The translations under genes were made by a program, and so were the position numbers. Below, one piece after another: positions 36,214 to 44,674 of a DNA stretch of 64,000 nucleotides. Where the stretch lies: the NCBI GenBank assembly GCA_017623215.1, contig JAGAPO010000107.1:1-64000 (forward strand), given 5' to 3'. Each line of letters opens with the position of its first letter. Positions within the stretch are counted from its first letter, which is position 1. Source of the DNA: Lachnospiraceae bacterium (lineage in GTDB: Bacteria; Bacillota; Clostridia; Lachnospirales; Lachnospiraceae). Below the pieces are notes generated by a model, which was given only the letters and a program-made list of their open reading frames with translations, was not told the DNA's origin and searched no databases.

Positions 36214-36387
36214 TTAACGAACACAATTAGGGAATACACTACACAAAATAATATCACAACCGCCAAACTGCATGGTGGTGCAACTGCCGCTAATACCGCC
36301 GCCGCCAATTCCACAGCCAACTCCTTCATACAGAACAACTTTTTCTTCCTTGGTTCCCTTTCTCGACTTTCTTAAACTCTTCTTCAT
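36214..36387 (-). CDS. Cys/Gly-rich RiPP precursor peptide candidate
   Basis: 57 residues. The highly basic N-terminal leader (MKKSLRKSRKGTKEEK, then VVLYEG) is followed by a core with Cys25, Cys36, Cys44, Cys49 and Cys55, an IGGGGISGSC stretch and a hydrophobic end (IILCSVFPNC). SD AAAGGAGG stands 8 nt before the ATG at 36387, so the longer frame is not used. It follows the ACP and radical SAM genes directly. Size, polarity change and context fit a ribosomal peptide modified by radical SAM chemistry, perhaps thioether bonds. The overall setting recalls the clostridial CLI_3235-type Cys-rich peptides, but I cannot prove membership. Confidence 0.75.
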   Translation of the reverse strand: MKKSLRKSRKGTKEEKVVLYEGVGCGIGGGGISGSCTTMQFGGCDIILCSVFPNCVR

Positions 36388-36467
36388 TCTATCATCCTCC
36401 TTTCTTCCATTCTTGGTTACGACATACAGAAAATCATCCCAAAAAACAATTTCCCTCTTCATCTCAG

Positions 36468-36722
36468 TCATTCCGCAACCTGTTTCTCAGAAACGACATC
36501 ATCCAACATTGCACAAAAACCTTTGCAAGAAGACAGATTGTCATAAATCAATATTTCATACGGAAGTTCTATTTTTAAAGCATCTTCAAGCTCTAAAACA
36601 AACGAAATAAAAGCAATCGAATCTATGACATAATCTCTCAAGTCAATATCATCTGCAAACTCATCTGGAATATCAATTCCTATATTTTGCATACTTTGTA
36701 TAACAGCCGAAATCGTTCCCAT
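36468..36722 (-). CDS. Acyl carrier protein-like protein
   Basis: 84 residues with a four-helix ACP pattern and the phosphopantetheine site Ser35 in VIDSIAFISFVLELED. It is small and acidic. Directly after the radical SAM gene (17 nt) and before the precursor gene. ACP-like proteins are known helpers in some clostridial peptide maturation loci. It could carry an acyl or aminoacyl group that is transferred to the peptide; a primary fatty-acid role is unlikely here because no fab genes are present. Confidence 0.82.
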   Translation of the reverse strand: MGTISAVIQSMQNIGIDIPDEFADDIDLRDYVIDSIAFISFVLELEDALKIELPYEILIYDNLSSCKGFCAMLDDVVSEKQVAE

Positions 36723-36739
36723 TCCTAATCCTCCATATT

Positions 36740-38065
36740 CTAATCTATATAGCCAAACATTCCCTGTCTATCAAATAACTTGAAATAATCATCAATATAT
36801 ATCTTTTCTTCTGGGCAACATGCATATCCATACTTAATATTTGCATACACACACGTCATTCCCATACATACTGGAACGAAGAAACACTCTTTACACTGAG
36901 GACTTAGATTCAGTGTGCTCCATCGCATTCTTCCACTTTTTCTTTCCTGCAACGAATTTAGATCCAGAACATTCCCTAACTTATTGCCTTTATCATCATT
37001 AAGATGACACGCACATTTTCGAACAGTTCCTTCCGAATCAATTACCATTGCGTTTTTTCTACTTGCATCGCATATCGCTCCATTTCTTGCAAAGAAGCTT
37101 CTATTTGCGAATCTCAGTTCATGAATATCACTCCGTATAATAGCCTCAAAAAATTCTCCAGTTCTTTGATTCTGGCGAATCAATTCATCCTTCATACTGC
37201 AGACCCTTTCTCCACCATAATCACCTGCCATTTTTGCAAAAACTCGAAATCGCTTATCTTTCGCAAACTTCTTATTATACCAAGCAAAATACTCTGGAAT
37301 ATCAGGAATCATACTTTGAGTAAAATTCGTTCTCAAAAGAATTACAAATTTTCCCGACTTTGATTTTTCATGAATCTCAATCAAATTTTTTACAATGGTT
37401 TCATAAGTCGGATTTTTATTAATCAACATTCTTTGCGCATCATGCGTTCTTTTTAATCCATCAAGTGTTATCTGGTAGCTCAACACATTATAACTCAACA
37501 ATTCCCGAAACACATCGTAAGTCAACCGGTATGCATTCGTTGTAATCCCAGCTGTATAGCTTCTATGTGCACTTTTACATATTTTCATGAACTCTATTGA
37601 TAAATGTGCTATCACATCCATTGCAAGTAGCGGTTCTCCACCAAACCAAGATACCCTAAGTCCTGTATAAGCATTGATATTCTGTCTGACATATCGAATA
37701 ATTGCCTTCTGAACCTCCTCACTCATTTTTCCTCTGGAGAATTCTTCCGGACAATAAACACATCGAAAATTGCACTGTTCCGTCGGCAAAATTGTCAGCA
37801 ATAGAATCGGCTTAGACTGTTCCTCCAGATAACTTCCTTTTAATCGGATATCCTCATCTTCTTCTGAATCAATAAGTACTCCCGCTTTTTGCATTTTCAA
37901 AATCAAGTCATCTTCCTCACTAATATACTCCTTTCGAAGAATTTCCGTGGCATATTCCGCATTGTCCTGCGACACTTTACACATTTTGTTGCTATACATA
38001 TTCGCTATCAACAATTCTCCATCATCATTAAAACAAATATGATTATACTTCGAAGGCCTTAACAT
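36740..38065 (-). CDS. Radical SAM/SPASM peptide maturase
   Basis: 441 residues. An N-terminal PqqD-like region of about 85 residues, suited to leader recognition, precedes the radical SAM core CX3CX2C (Cys98, Cys102, Cys105 in CNFRCVYC). Then come SWFGGEPLLA and a C-terminal SPASM set of cysteines (KCACHLND, CKECFFVPVCMGMTC, CCPEE). RBS GGAGGAATTAGA. This architecture is that of enzymes that install thioether or other crosslinks on Cys-containing peptides. It is the enzyme nearest the precursor gene, 2 genes upstream, so it is the most likely modifier. Confidence 0.88.
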   Translation of the reverse strand: MLRPSKYNHICFNDDGELLIANMYSNKMCKVSQDNAEYATEILRKEYISEEDDLILKMQKAGVLIDSEEDEDIRLKGSYLEEQSKPILLLTILPTEQCNFRCVYCPEEFSRGKMSEEVQKAIIRYVRQNINAYTGLRVSWFGGEPLLAMDVIAHLSIEFMKICKSAHRSYTAGITTNAYRLTYDVFRELLSYNVLSYQITLDGLKRTHDAQRMLINKNPTYETIVKNLIEIHEKSKSGKFVILLRTNFTQSMIPDIPEYFAWYNKKFAKDKRFRVFAKMAGDYGGERVCSMKDELIRQNQRTGEFFEAIIRSDIHELRFANRSFFARNGAICDASRKNAMVIDSEGTVRKCACHLNDDKGNKLGNVLDLNSLQERKSGRMRWSTLNLSPQCKECFFVPVCMGMTCVYANIKYGYACCPEEKIYIDDYFKLFDRQGMFGYID

Positions 38066-38074
38066 TCTAATTCC

Positions 38075-38363
38075 TCCTTTCTACTACAATATATTTATGG
38101 TTATTGTTCCTAACAACCAGTTAGGACTCTATCCATCTTGTTGCTTAAGCTGTTAGAATGTATGGAGTCATAGGTATGTCGTCTCCCTTTCCTGGACTTC
38201 AGGCCCGTTTTTTAGACTGATAACCAGCTCCTCATTCGCAGCGTTCGTTTTATGCAGGTTGAACTGCCGTAAGGTACGTTCGTGTCACGTCACAGTAGCT
38301 AGAATATGCAATGAGTAAAACTGGTATTTATCCATTGCAATCATCTTTAAGGAGTGACCATTT
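38075..38363 (+). other. Noncoding stretch before the IS110 transposase (left end, possible bridge RNA)
   Basis: About 290 nt with no ORF precede the transposase ATG, which has AAGGAGTGACC as SD. IS110 elements carry a noncoding end here that encodes a structured bridge RNA. Its first 150 nt are repeated near 35860-36020. I cannot mark the exact element boundary. Confidence 0.45.
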
Positions 38364-39527
38364 ATGAACGCAGTAGGTATCGATGTTTCCAAAGGTAAAA
38401 GTATGGTGGCTATTCTCAGACCTTATGGTAAGATAGTGGCTTCTCCCTTCGAGGTTACGCACACCGCCAGTAATCTCAATTCACTTGTTGAACCGATAAA
38501 GTCAGTTGATGGTGAATCTCGCATTATTATGGAGCATACCGGACGTTATTATGAACCAATCGTCCGCAAGCTCTCAGAGGCAAATCTTTTTGTCAGTGCT
38601 ATCAACCCAAAACTCATCAAAGAGTTTGGTGATCATTTCTTTCGTAAGGTAAAGTCCGATAAAGCTGATGCTGTTAAAATTGCTCGTTATGCTCTTGACA
38701 CTTGGTCTGAACTCAGACAGTATATTCTTATGGATGAAATACGCTCTCAACTCAAAATCATGAACCGTCAGTTTGGTTTCTACATGAAACAAAAGACTGC
38801 CATAAAGAACAATCTCATCGGCATCCTTGATCAGACATATCCCGGTGTTAACACCTACTTCGACAGTCCTGCCCGTAATGACGGCAGCCAGAAATGGGGT
38901 GACTTTGCACCTACTTACTGGCATGTAGATTGTGTTCGTAAAGCAAGAAGTACAACTTCAGCCAATCCAAAGCGGAAGAAATCTACGGAGCATCTAAAGA
39001 ACTTGTTCCTGTACTTCCTAAGGATGACTTAACCAAACTTATTATTAAACAGGCTGTGGAACAGTTAAATACCGCTTCCATTACCGTAGAGTCACTTCGT
39101 ACTCTTATGAACGACACTGCCTCTAAACTTCCTGAATACCCGGTTGTAATAGCAATGAAGGGAGTTGGTACATCTCTCGGTCCACAGCTAATGGTCGAAA
39201 TCGGTGATGTTACACGTCTTACTCACAAATGTGCGATTACTGCATTTACCGGTGTTGATCCCGGTATAAATGAATCCGGCACTTATGAACAGAAAAGTGT
39301 TCCAACATCCAAACGTGGTTCTGCTGAACTTAGAAAAACACTTTTTCAAGTCATGGACTGTCTCATCAAAACAATGCCACAGGATGATCCTGTATATGTT
39401 TATGGATAAGAAGCGTGCCCAAGGCAAACCTTACTATATCTACATGACTGCAGGTGGCAATAAGTTCTTACGCATCTACTATGGAAGAGTGAAAGAATAT
39501 CTCGCATCACTCCCAATGCCAGAGTAA
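38364..39527 (+). pseudogene. IS110-family transposase, frameshifted
   Basis: The N-terminal DEDD/RuvC-like domain (MNAVGIDVSKGKSMVAIL, IIMEHTGRYYEP, KSDKADAVKIARYA) and the C-terminal transposase-20 domain (MKGVGTSLGPQLMVEIGD, TAFTGVDPG, SKRGSAELRKTLF) are both recognisable. Two lesions break it. One is a deletion with a frame change near 38945, where about 25 residues are lost before KYNFSQ. The other is a 2-nt loss near 39400 that ends one frame at VYVYG while MDKKRAQGKPYY continues in another. The only mobile element that I see. It separates two radical SAM genes of the RiPP operon and may cut co-transcription between them. Confidence 0.9.
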
Positions 39528-39678
39528 CTTTTACATACATCTCTACCAGGCCACCACAATGTAGTGGTCTTATTTTGATACCCAATTTTCATCCTGTATA
39601 AAATTTCCAAAGTTCCTCAATTTAGCCTTGACTTTTTATTTGCAGGCTCTATTTAACTTGAATAACGCCCTTATATTA
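39528..39678. other. Presumed right end of the IS110 element
   Basis: Noncoding DNA between the transposase stop and the end of the upstream radical SAM gene. It holds a small stem (ACCACAATGTAGTGGT) and an AT-rich tract. No inverted terminal repeats are expected for IS110. Confidence 0.35.
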
Positions 39679-40992
39679 TTATTCCCTTTGCGAGTAAACC
39701 CAACGCGACAAGCAACACTCCTCATCCACTTTAAGTGTATTATATAACTTTACCCACTCATGATAATCTTTCTGACTTTGAATACGTTTATAACTCCGCA
39801 TATACCGAATCAGTTCTGGATACACCTCAAACAGGTGCTTTGAATTTATCGAAATATAGTTATTCATTGAAGTCTTAATAAACTCCAATTCTGTTTCTTT
39901 ACTGCAATTCATATCTGGAGCATGATACCGCGGTGCACTTTCTACATCAGGTTCATATGTACATAATGGATATGTACCTAAACAATCACCAGTTAATGCG
40001 TATGTAATAGCCGGACACCCTCTACATGCTACCCCGTATTGACATCCCCCGCATTTCTCCTGATATAAAGAAAAACGCCTAAATTTTCTCAGCAATTCCG
40101 AACTTAATAAAATATCTTCAAAAGAATCTTTCGCCAAGTTTCCAAGTACAATCGGTAATCGTCTACACGGTAGTACATCTCCATTCTGCAAGACGCAAAT
40201 GCTATCCCACCCGATATGACATCCTGACATCATTGGATAAGAATATACACTTTGCATTGGCTCGTTCCGCTTCATCTTTTCATATACACGATATCGCGAT
40301 GGTTTAAGACCAAATATTCTATTTGTGTCGCTATGCTTTTTTGCAAAATCGTAATATTTTTCTAAGATGTCATCTGCGCATTCGTTAGAAATATAGCTAT
40401 TATTTTTCGCCGCATTTCCATATGGTACTACAAAGTCAAATGCAAAGGTAAACACATCAAGCGTCTGTACCAAATATTCACATAATGCAAGAAGTTGACC
40501 GCAATTATCAATTGACACGGTATACATAATATGCGGTCGAATTCCTTCTGCATTTAACCTTCTACAAGCTTCTATCGTTCTATCAAAAGAGCCTTTTCCC
40601 CGAATATAGTCATGCATGTCTTTCATTCCATCCAGACTCATTTGGTAATCAGATACTCGGCATTCCTTCAATAACGCAATCTTTGAATCTGTAAGAACTT
40701 CCGGAATATCCAACAGCATTAGTTGTCCATCCACCATTGAGCAAAGAAATCTTAGAATCTTATCACACTCTGGATTCATCAGCGGCGAACCACCTGTAAG
40801 CACAAAATTCGGATAAGTCAGTCCATATTTATCAAAGAACTCCTTTACATTTTGGAACATTGCAACAAAATTCTCATAAGAACAATCTTCTGCAACATAG
40901 CGATCATCATACATATAACAATGTCTACATCTATTTATACAATTTGAAGTTAAATGCCATTGCACTGAAAAATTAAATATCTGTCTCTCCAT
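39679..40992 (-). CDS. Second radical SAM/SPASM enzyme
   Basis: 437 residues. CX3CX2C at Cys18, Cys22 and Cys25 (CINRCRHCYMYDD), the SAM motif VLTGGSPLMNP, and a SPASM/twitch set near residues 285-350 (CVLQNGDVLPCRR, CGGCQYGVACRGCPA, CLGTYPLC). The start QWHLTSNC resembles maturases described for CXXX-repeat peptides. It has no RRE-like N-terminal domain, so it may rely on the other radical SAM protein or on a separate partner. RBS AAAAGGAGG. It follows the BtrH-like gene by 76 nt. Confidence 0.86.
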   Translation of the reverse strand: MERQIFNFSVQWHLTSNCINRCRHCYMYDDRYVAEDCSYENFVAMFQNVKEFFDKYGLTYPNFVLTGGSPLMNPECDKILRFLCSMVDGQLMLLDIPEVLTDSKIALLKECRVSDYQMSLDGMKDMHDYIRGKGSFDRTIEACRRLNAEGIRPHIMYTVSIDNCGQLLALCEYLVQTLDVFTFAFDFVVPYGNAAKNNSYISNECADDILEKYYDFAKKHSDTNRIFGLKPSRYRVYEKMKRNEPMQSVYSYPMMSGCHIGWDSICVLQNGDVLPCRRLPIVLGNLAKDSFEDILLSSELLRKFRRFSLYQEKCGGCQYGVACRGCPAITYALTGDCLGTYPLCTYEPDVESAPRYHAPDMNCSKETELEFIKTSMNNYISINSKHLFEVYPELIRYMRSYKRIQSQKDYHEWVKLYNTLKVDEECCLSRWVYSQRE

Positions 40993-41068
40993 AATAACCT
41001 CCTTTTCTACAATTAACTACCAAATAACTACTACGCTTGACAGGTTCTTGTCCAACATTTTCTGCACT

Positions 41069-42061
41069 TCAACCCGTATTCTCATTCCACCTCGCAAGCA
41101 ATTCTGCTATCAGCAGTTTTTCTTCCTGATTAATCTCCATCATCATCTCCCGGACCGTCTTGAGAAGTGCCATATTATGACTCAGATTAGATTTAATACA
41201 CAGTTTATGTACAATCTCCGCCTGACAAGCTACCTTATCGTAGTACCTTTGAATAATATCAGACTGTTCGAACAAACCATATTGATACAGCACCTTTATT
41301 CTGCGATACATCATAAGTCTGTGCTCTACATAACATCTGCTATGCTTTATCTCAAATGCAGTATCGCCACTGTGTTCAATCTCTTCCACTAATTCAACCA
41401 GCTTGTCCCATGCTTCAAACCCAAACGCCAGCTCTGTTCCTACAAACTCTTTCCCCTTCCGTGAGTACAGGTAATTCTCTAATTCCCTTTTTATATGTTT
41501 ATCATCTAACTGTAAGACATAATCTTTATTGAACCGATAATAGCACATCGTTACCTTATCCTGCAGCGCACAAACAACTGACTGGTAGTAATCATGATAG
41601 CAAACATCCCGATATCCATAGCGTCCATCGTCCCAGTATCCCACTACTCTGAATATCTGCTTCTCATCATCGAACCCAACGACAAAGTGGTCATGGTAAT
41701 AATGTCTTACCTGATAAGCAGACTTATTCGGAATATAATACTCGTCCCAAAATCCGCCGACATAGATTCCCTGTCTCAGCATACTTTTATGTAACTCAAT
41801 GATGTCAAGCCCTTTGTTCTCATACATAGCAGGAGGTATCTCTATCATGTACTTGAACGTCATCCCATCACTGAACATCCAAAAATCTTCCGCATATGAC
41901 CGAATCACCGGATTCGAGTGATAGGAACAATTAATAAATCTGTTGCACAGCCACAACTCCGAGTTCTGAATATTAGACATAATCGCTCCTGATACATATG
42001 CTTGAAATTGGTATGTCCGCGGTATGGCATCTACTTCAAACGGTAAGATCACTCGTTCCAT
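41069..42061 (-). CDS. BtrH/papain-like-fold protein
   Basis: 330 residues. The first 200 have the pattern of BtrH_N-type proteins, with a central EYYIPNK, then HHDH-rich YYHDHFVVGFD and a following YGYRDVCYHDYY. BtrH transfers an acyl group from an ACP to butirosin, and related domains are found in peptide loci. The last 130 residues are alpha-helical without a known domain. First gene of the RiPP operon, starting 105 nt after a palindromic operator. With an ACP in the same operon, an acyl-transfer role is plausible, but the catalytic Cys cannot be assigned with confidence. Confidence 0.6.
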   Translation of the reverse strand: MERVILPFEVDAIPRTYQFQAYVSGAIMSNIQNSELWLCNRFINCSYHSNPVIRSYAEDFWMFSDGMTFKYMIEIPPAMYENKGLDIIELHKSMLRQGIYVGGFWDEYYIPNKSAYQVRHYYHDHFVVGFDDEKQIFRVVGYWDDGRYGYRDVCYHDYYQSVVCALQDKVTMCYYRFNKDYVLQLDDKHIKRELENYLYSRKGKEFVGTELAFGFEAWDKLVELVEEIEHSGDTAFEIKHSRCYVEHRLMMYRRIKVLYQYGLFEQSDIIQRYYDKVACQAEIVHKLCIKSNLSHNMALLKTVREMMMEINQEEKLLIAELLARWNENTG

Positions 42062-42136
42062 CGCTCACTCTCCTCCATTCGGGTAATGAGTATCGCCGTT
42101 ATAGATACTTTGTTTTTTTCTCCCTGAGTTTGGCTT

Positions 42137-42220
42137 TATTATAGTTTATAATACATAAATTTTCCAGATCAAAAGCGTGAAATTTTAAAAAAATCCACTA
42201 ATTTTGCACGTTTCTGATCT
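42137..42220. promoter_or_regulatory. Palindromic operator and promoter before the RiPP operon
   Basis: Half-sites GATCAAAAGCGTG (from 42167) and CACGTTTCTGATC (to 42219) face each other. On the minus side a perfect -10 TATAAT lies at 42137-42142, 25 nt from the near half-site, without a consensus -35, which suggests an activator. On the plus side TACAAT (42244-42249) could serve the small ORF at 42312. Confidence 0.65.
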
Positions 42221-42311
42221 TTTAATAATTGTTCCAAATATAGTACAATAAACAAATAGATTTTATCCTATATCTGTAATTAATTTCAACATGCCAGAAA
42301 GGAGACTTCAC

Positions 42312-42479
42312 ATGTCAAAACCTAATTCACTAAAACTCTTCAACAGCTTTCTTATCGATTCGAATCCAACTCCCGATTCCGACAAGAATCCTTCTGTTTC
42401 AAAAAAATCATTGAAGCCACGCCTTCAACCGAATCGCATTAACGATCCCGATGAAGATACCCCTAATCCAAAAAAGTAA
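42312..42479 (+). CDS. Small hydrophilic ORF, possible signalling peptide
   Basis: 55 residues beginning MSKPNSLKLFNSFLIDSN, rich in Pro, Asn, Ser, Asp and Lys. RBS AGAAAGGAG stands 7 nt before the ATG at 42312; an in-frame ATG at 42291 has no SD. It is divergent from the BtrH-like gene across the operator and ends 17 nt inside the 3' end of the convergent regulator gene. I do not recognise it. It could be a pheromone-like peptide for the TPR regulator or a second precursor, but it has no Cys. Confidence 0.5.
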   Translation: MSKPNSLKLFNSFLIDSNPTPDSDKNPSVSKKSLKPRLQPNRINDPDEDTPNPKK

Positions 42480-44385
42480 ACTCCTCTATCTTTTGTTTCA
42501 AAAACGAATCATTTTCATTTCTGCACTGTGTCTCTATCATTCTCTTCCCTCTCACATCGAAAAACAGAGCAAAGAATAGATAAGAGACATAGTACAGCTC
42601 AGTAACTTTCTCATTTTTACCTTTCTTAACTATCTGCTCCCTATTCCAAGCTTCTGTAAATAACAGATTCCCTGTAAACCAGTTCTCCTTTGCTTTTGCA
42701 GCAATACTCCTGCATTCAGATATAATCTGATTGCTCTCTTCATATCGTCCGAAGTCTCCCAGATAATCTCCTAACCATCCAGCCAGTTTAATATGATCCG
42801 GATGCTTTGACCGTTCTCCCTGCAGGGTCTCCAGTATCTCACATGCCTTTTTATGATAACACATTCTCTCATGATACTCGTTTTGATGATTGCCCATTCT
42901 CTTATAAGTCAGGGCCATATCGATCAAAATAGCTTGCTCTTCAAAAGTGAGATACGTCCCCTTTATCTTTTCAGGTCTATACTCTCCTAATGTATATGTA
43001 AGCAGTCTTTCATATTCTTTTATTACGGCTTCTCCTTCTATCTTCCCCTCCATTTTCTGAATCGTTACTTCCAGTTCCTCCACCAATTGTTGATTCATCT
43101 TTTTTTTGCAGTCAAGCTGTTCTTTTAGTTGTTCTAAAACCCCTCTTGCTTTCCCCGGATTTCTTTCGCTTATTGCCCGGTGAACCGCATGAAAGGTATC
43201 ATACGCTTCTAATTGTCCCAGCACAAAATAGCTGCTGCAGCTTTCTCCTGATAATCCAATTTCTTCCAAGATCTTAACAGATACGTCATACTGCGGCGAA
43301 TGCTCTCCTCGTTCCGCACGGCTTATTGTAGCCACAGAGCAGCCCACTATCTCCGCTAACTTCTCCCTTGATATTCCGATGTACTTTCTTCGGCTGCGGA
43401 GCACGTCCTTAAATGCATAGGCCTCACAATCCGAATAACGTGGATGCAGATCCGTATAATGGCGAATTGGATCCAACGAATCGAGATACTCTCTCAGAAC
43501 CTCTCCAACCAGAAAATACTGACGCCCCTTTTCGGTCTCTCCCAAATGAATCTGTTCTTCACATTCCGCAACCATCAGAAAGAACTCCGGCATCAGGCGC
43601 GTAGAAGTTCCTGTTGCTCTCAACAGTGCAATCGCTTCCTCTGCACATTCCTCTGCCTTTTGATAGTTCTGTCTTCTCATTAACCCTCCTGCCAGATAAT
43701 AGAAGGCTGTCGTACAAAAATTCTTCTGTTCTGTAACCTCGTATTCCTTGTATTTCGCATACTGTAAAATGTCCTGATATCCTTTCAGAGCTTCGTCTTC
43801 ATATCCCATATTCTCAAGCAGATGATATGCCTGAATCAGAAGCAGCAGCTCTAATTCTCCCAAATACAGTTCCTTCCAATTCTGCTCGAGAACAATTATC
43901 TGCCGCTCCGTGCGCTTACCTTTGGCGAACTCTGGTATAGTAATTGCAAGCGCAGCCATACATGTATCATAAAGAACTTCATCTGTTCCCCCTTCCTGCT
44001 CTAAAAGCATGATACGGTAGTACTCCACAAATTGTCTATGTATTCTGCTCTTGCTGCCCGTCTTGCTCCTGTACTCTTCCAATAACTCTCCTGCTCTCTG
44101 ACTCAGCTCCGCATTTTCGTATGCTGCAAAGATCGTTTCCGCAATCTCCTGTCTCAGCACCCAGAGCTCATTCTCATCCTGGTTTAATATCATACTAAAC
44201 CGTTCCGGTGAACGTCCCAGCTTCTGCCAGAATGTATTCACTAATAATCGGTCACTATCTCTCTTGCCCCGTTCGATCATATAAAGAAGGGATGAGCTGC
44301 AGAGTCCTCTTGACAATTGGTCTGCTGTTATATTTCTTTTTGTACGCAAATTTCTGATTAAAATTCCAAACAAACTATCATTCAT
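42463..44385 (-). CDS. Large regulator: HTH-TPR-HTH-TPR protein
   Basis: 640 residues. The first XRE-like HTH (about 5-60) starts LIRNLRTKRNITADQLS. About 250 residues of TPR-like helices follow, then a second HTH at about 330-385 (REKLAEIVGCSVATISRAERG) and another TPR-like region to the end. Tetratricopeptide XRE regulators (Rgg/PlcR/RNPP type) usually bind small peptides; two HTHs in one chain is unusual. A shorter paralog is at 46416-47489. Likely controls the repeated palindrome GATCARAAGYGTG found before four operons in this island. Confidence 0.8.
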   Translation of the reverse strand: MNDSLFGILIRNLRTKRNITADQLSRGLCSSSLLYMIERGKRDSDRLLVNTFWQKLGRSPERFSMILNQDENELWVLRQEIAETIFAAYENAELSQRAGELLEEYRSKTGSKSRIHRQFVEYYRIMLLEQEGGTDEVLYDTCMAALAITIPEFAKGKRTERQIIVLEQNWKELYLGELELLLLIQAYHLLENMGYEDEALKGYQDILQYAKYKEYEVTEQKNFCTTAFYYLAGGLMRRQNYQKAEECAEEAIALLRATGTSTRLMPEFFLMVAECEEQIHLGETEKGRQYFLVGEVLREYLDSLDPIRHYTDLHPRYSDCEAYAFKDVLRSRRKYIGISREKLAEIVGCSVATISRAERGEHSPQYDVSVKILEEIGLSGESCSSYFVLGQLEAYDTFHAVHRAISERNPGKARGVLEQLKEQLDCKKKMNQQLVEELEVTIQKMEGKIEGEAVIKEYERLLTYTLGEYRPEKIKGTYLTFEEQAILIDMALTYKRMGNHQNEYHERMCYHKKACEILETLQGERSKHPDHIKLAGWLGDYLGDFGRYEESNQIISECRSIAAKAKENWFTGNLLFTEAWNREQIVKKGKNEKVTELYYVSYLFFALFFDVRGKRMIETQCRNENDSFLKQKIEEFTFLD

Positions 44386-44674
44386 ATGTAGTCATTCCTT
44401 CTTTTAGAATTATTAATACTTTATTTTATTATTTCTTCGTATATTATACCATGGTTCATCTAACAGTCAAAGTTCAAAAAAAGCATAGATCATTAAAAAA
44501 AATGACTATGGCCATCCTGAACGATAAAAAAGAGACTCATCCTGCCCAAGACAAGATAAGCCCCTATCAGAGAGACGAAAAAGGGCGGAGGCTTGTATGG
44601 CAAGATTCCGTCCTCTTTCATCGCTTATTATGCTTTTTTAATTTTCCCTACCCAAAATGTGCCGATTGTCTTTC
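44386..44674. other. Gap with duplicated 3' flank and terminator-like hairpin
   Basis: The 90 nt after the paralog B stop match the 90 nt after the paralog C stop at 47660-47766, including a GGACGGA/TCCGTCC-type hairpin. This shows that the duplicated unit included the 3' flank. No gene seen. Confidence 0.6.

Noticed and set aside
41069..42061. Assignment of the BtrH-like protein as a C39 bacteriocin-processing peptidase
   Set aside because: I cannot place a convincing catalytic Cys near the N-terminus, and no ABC domain is attached.
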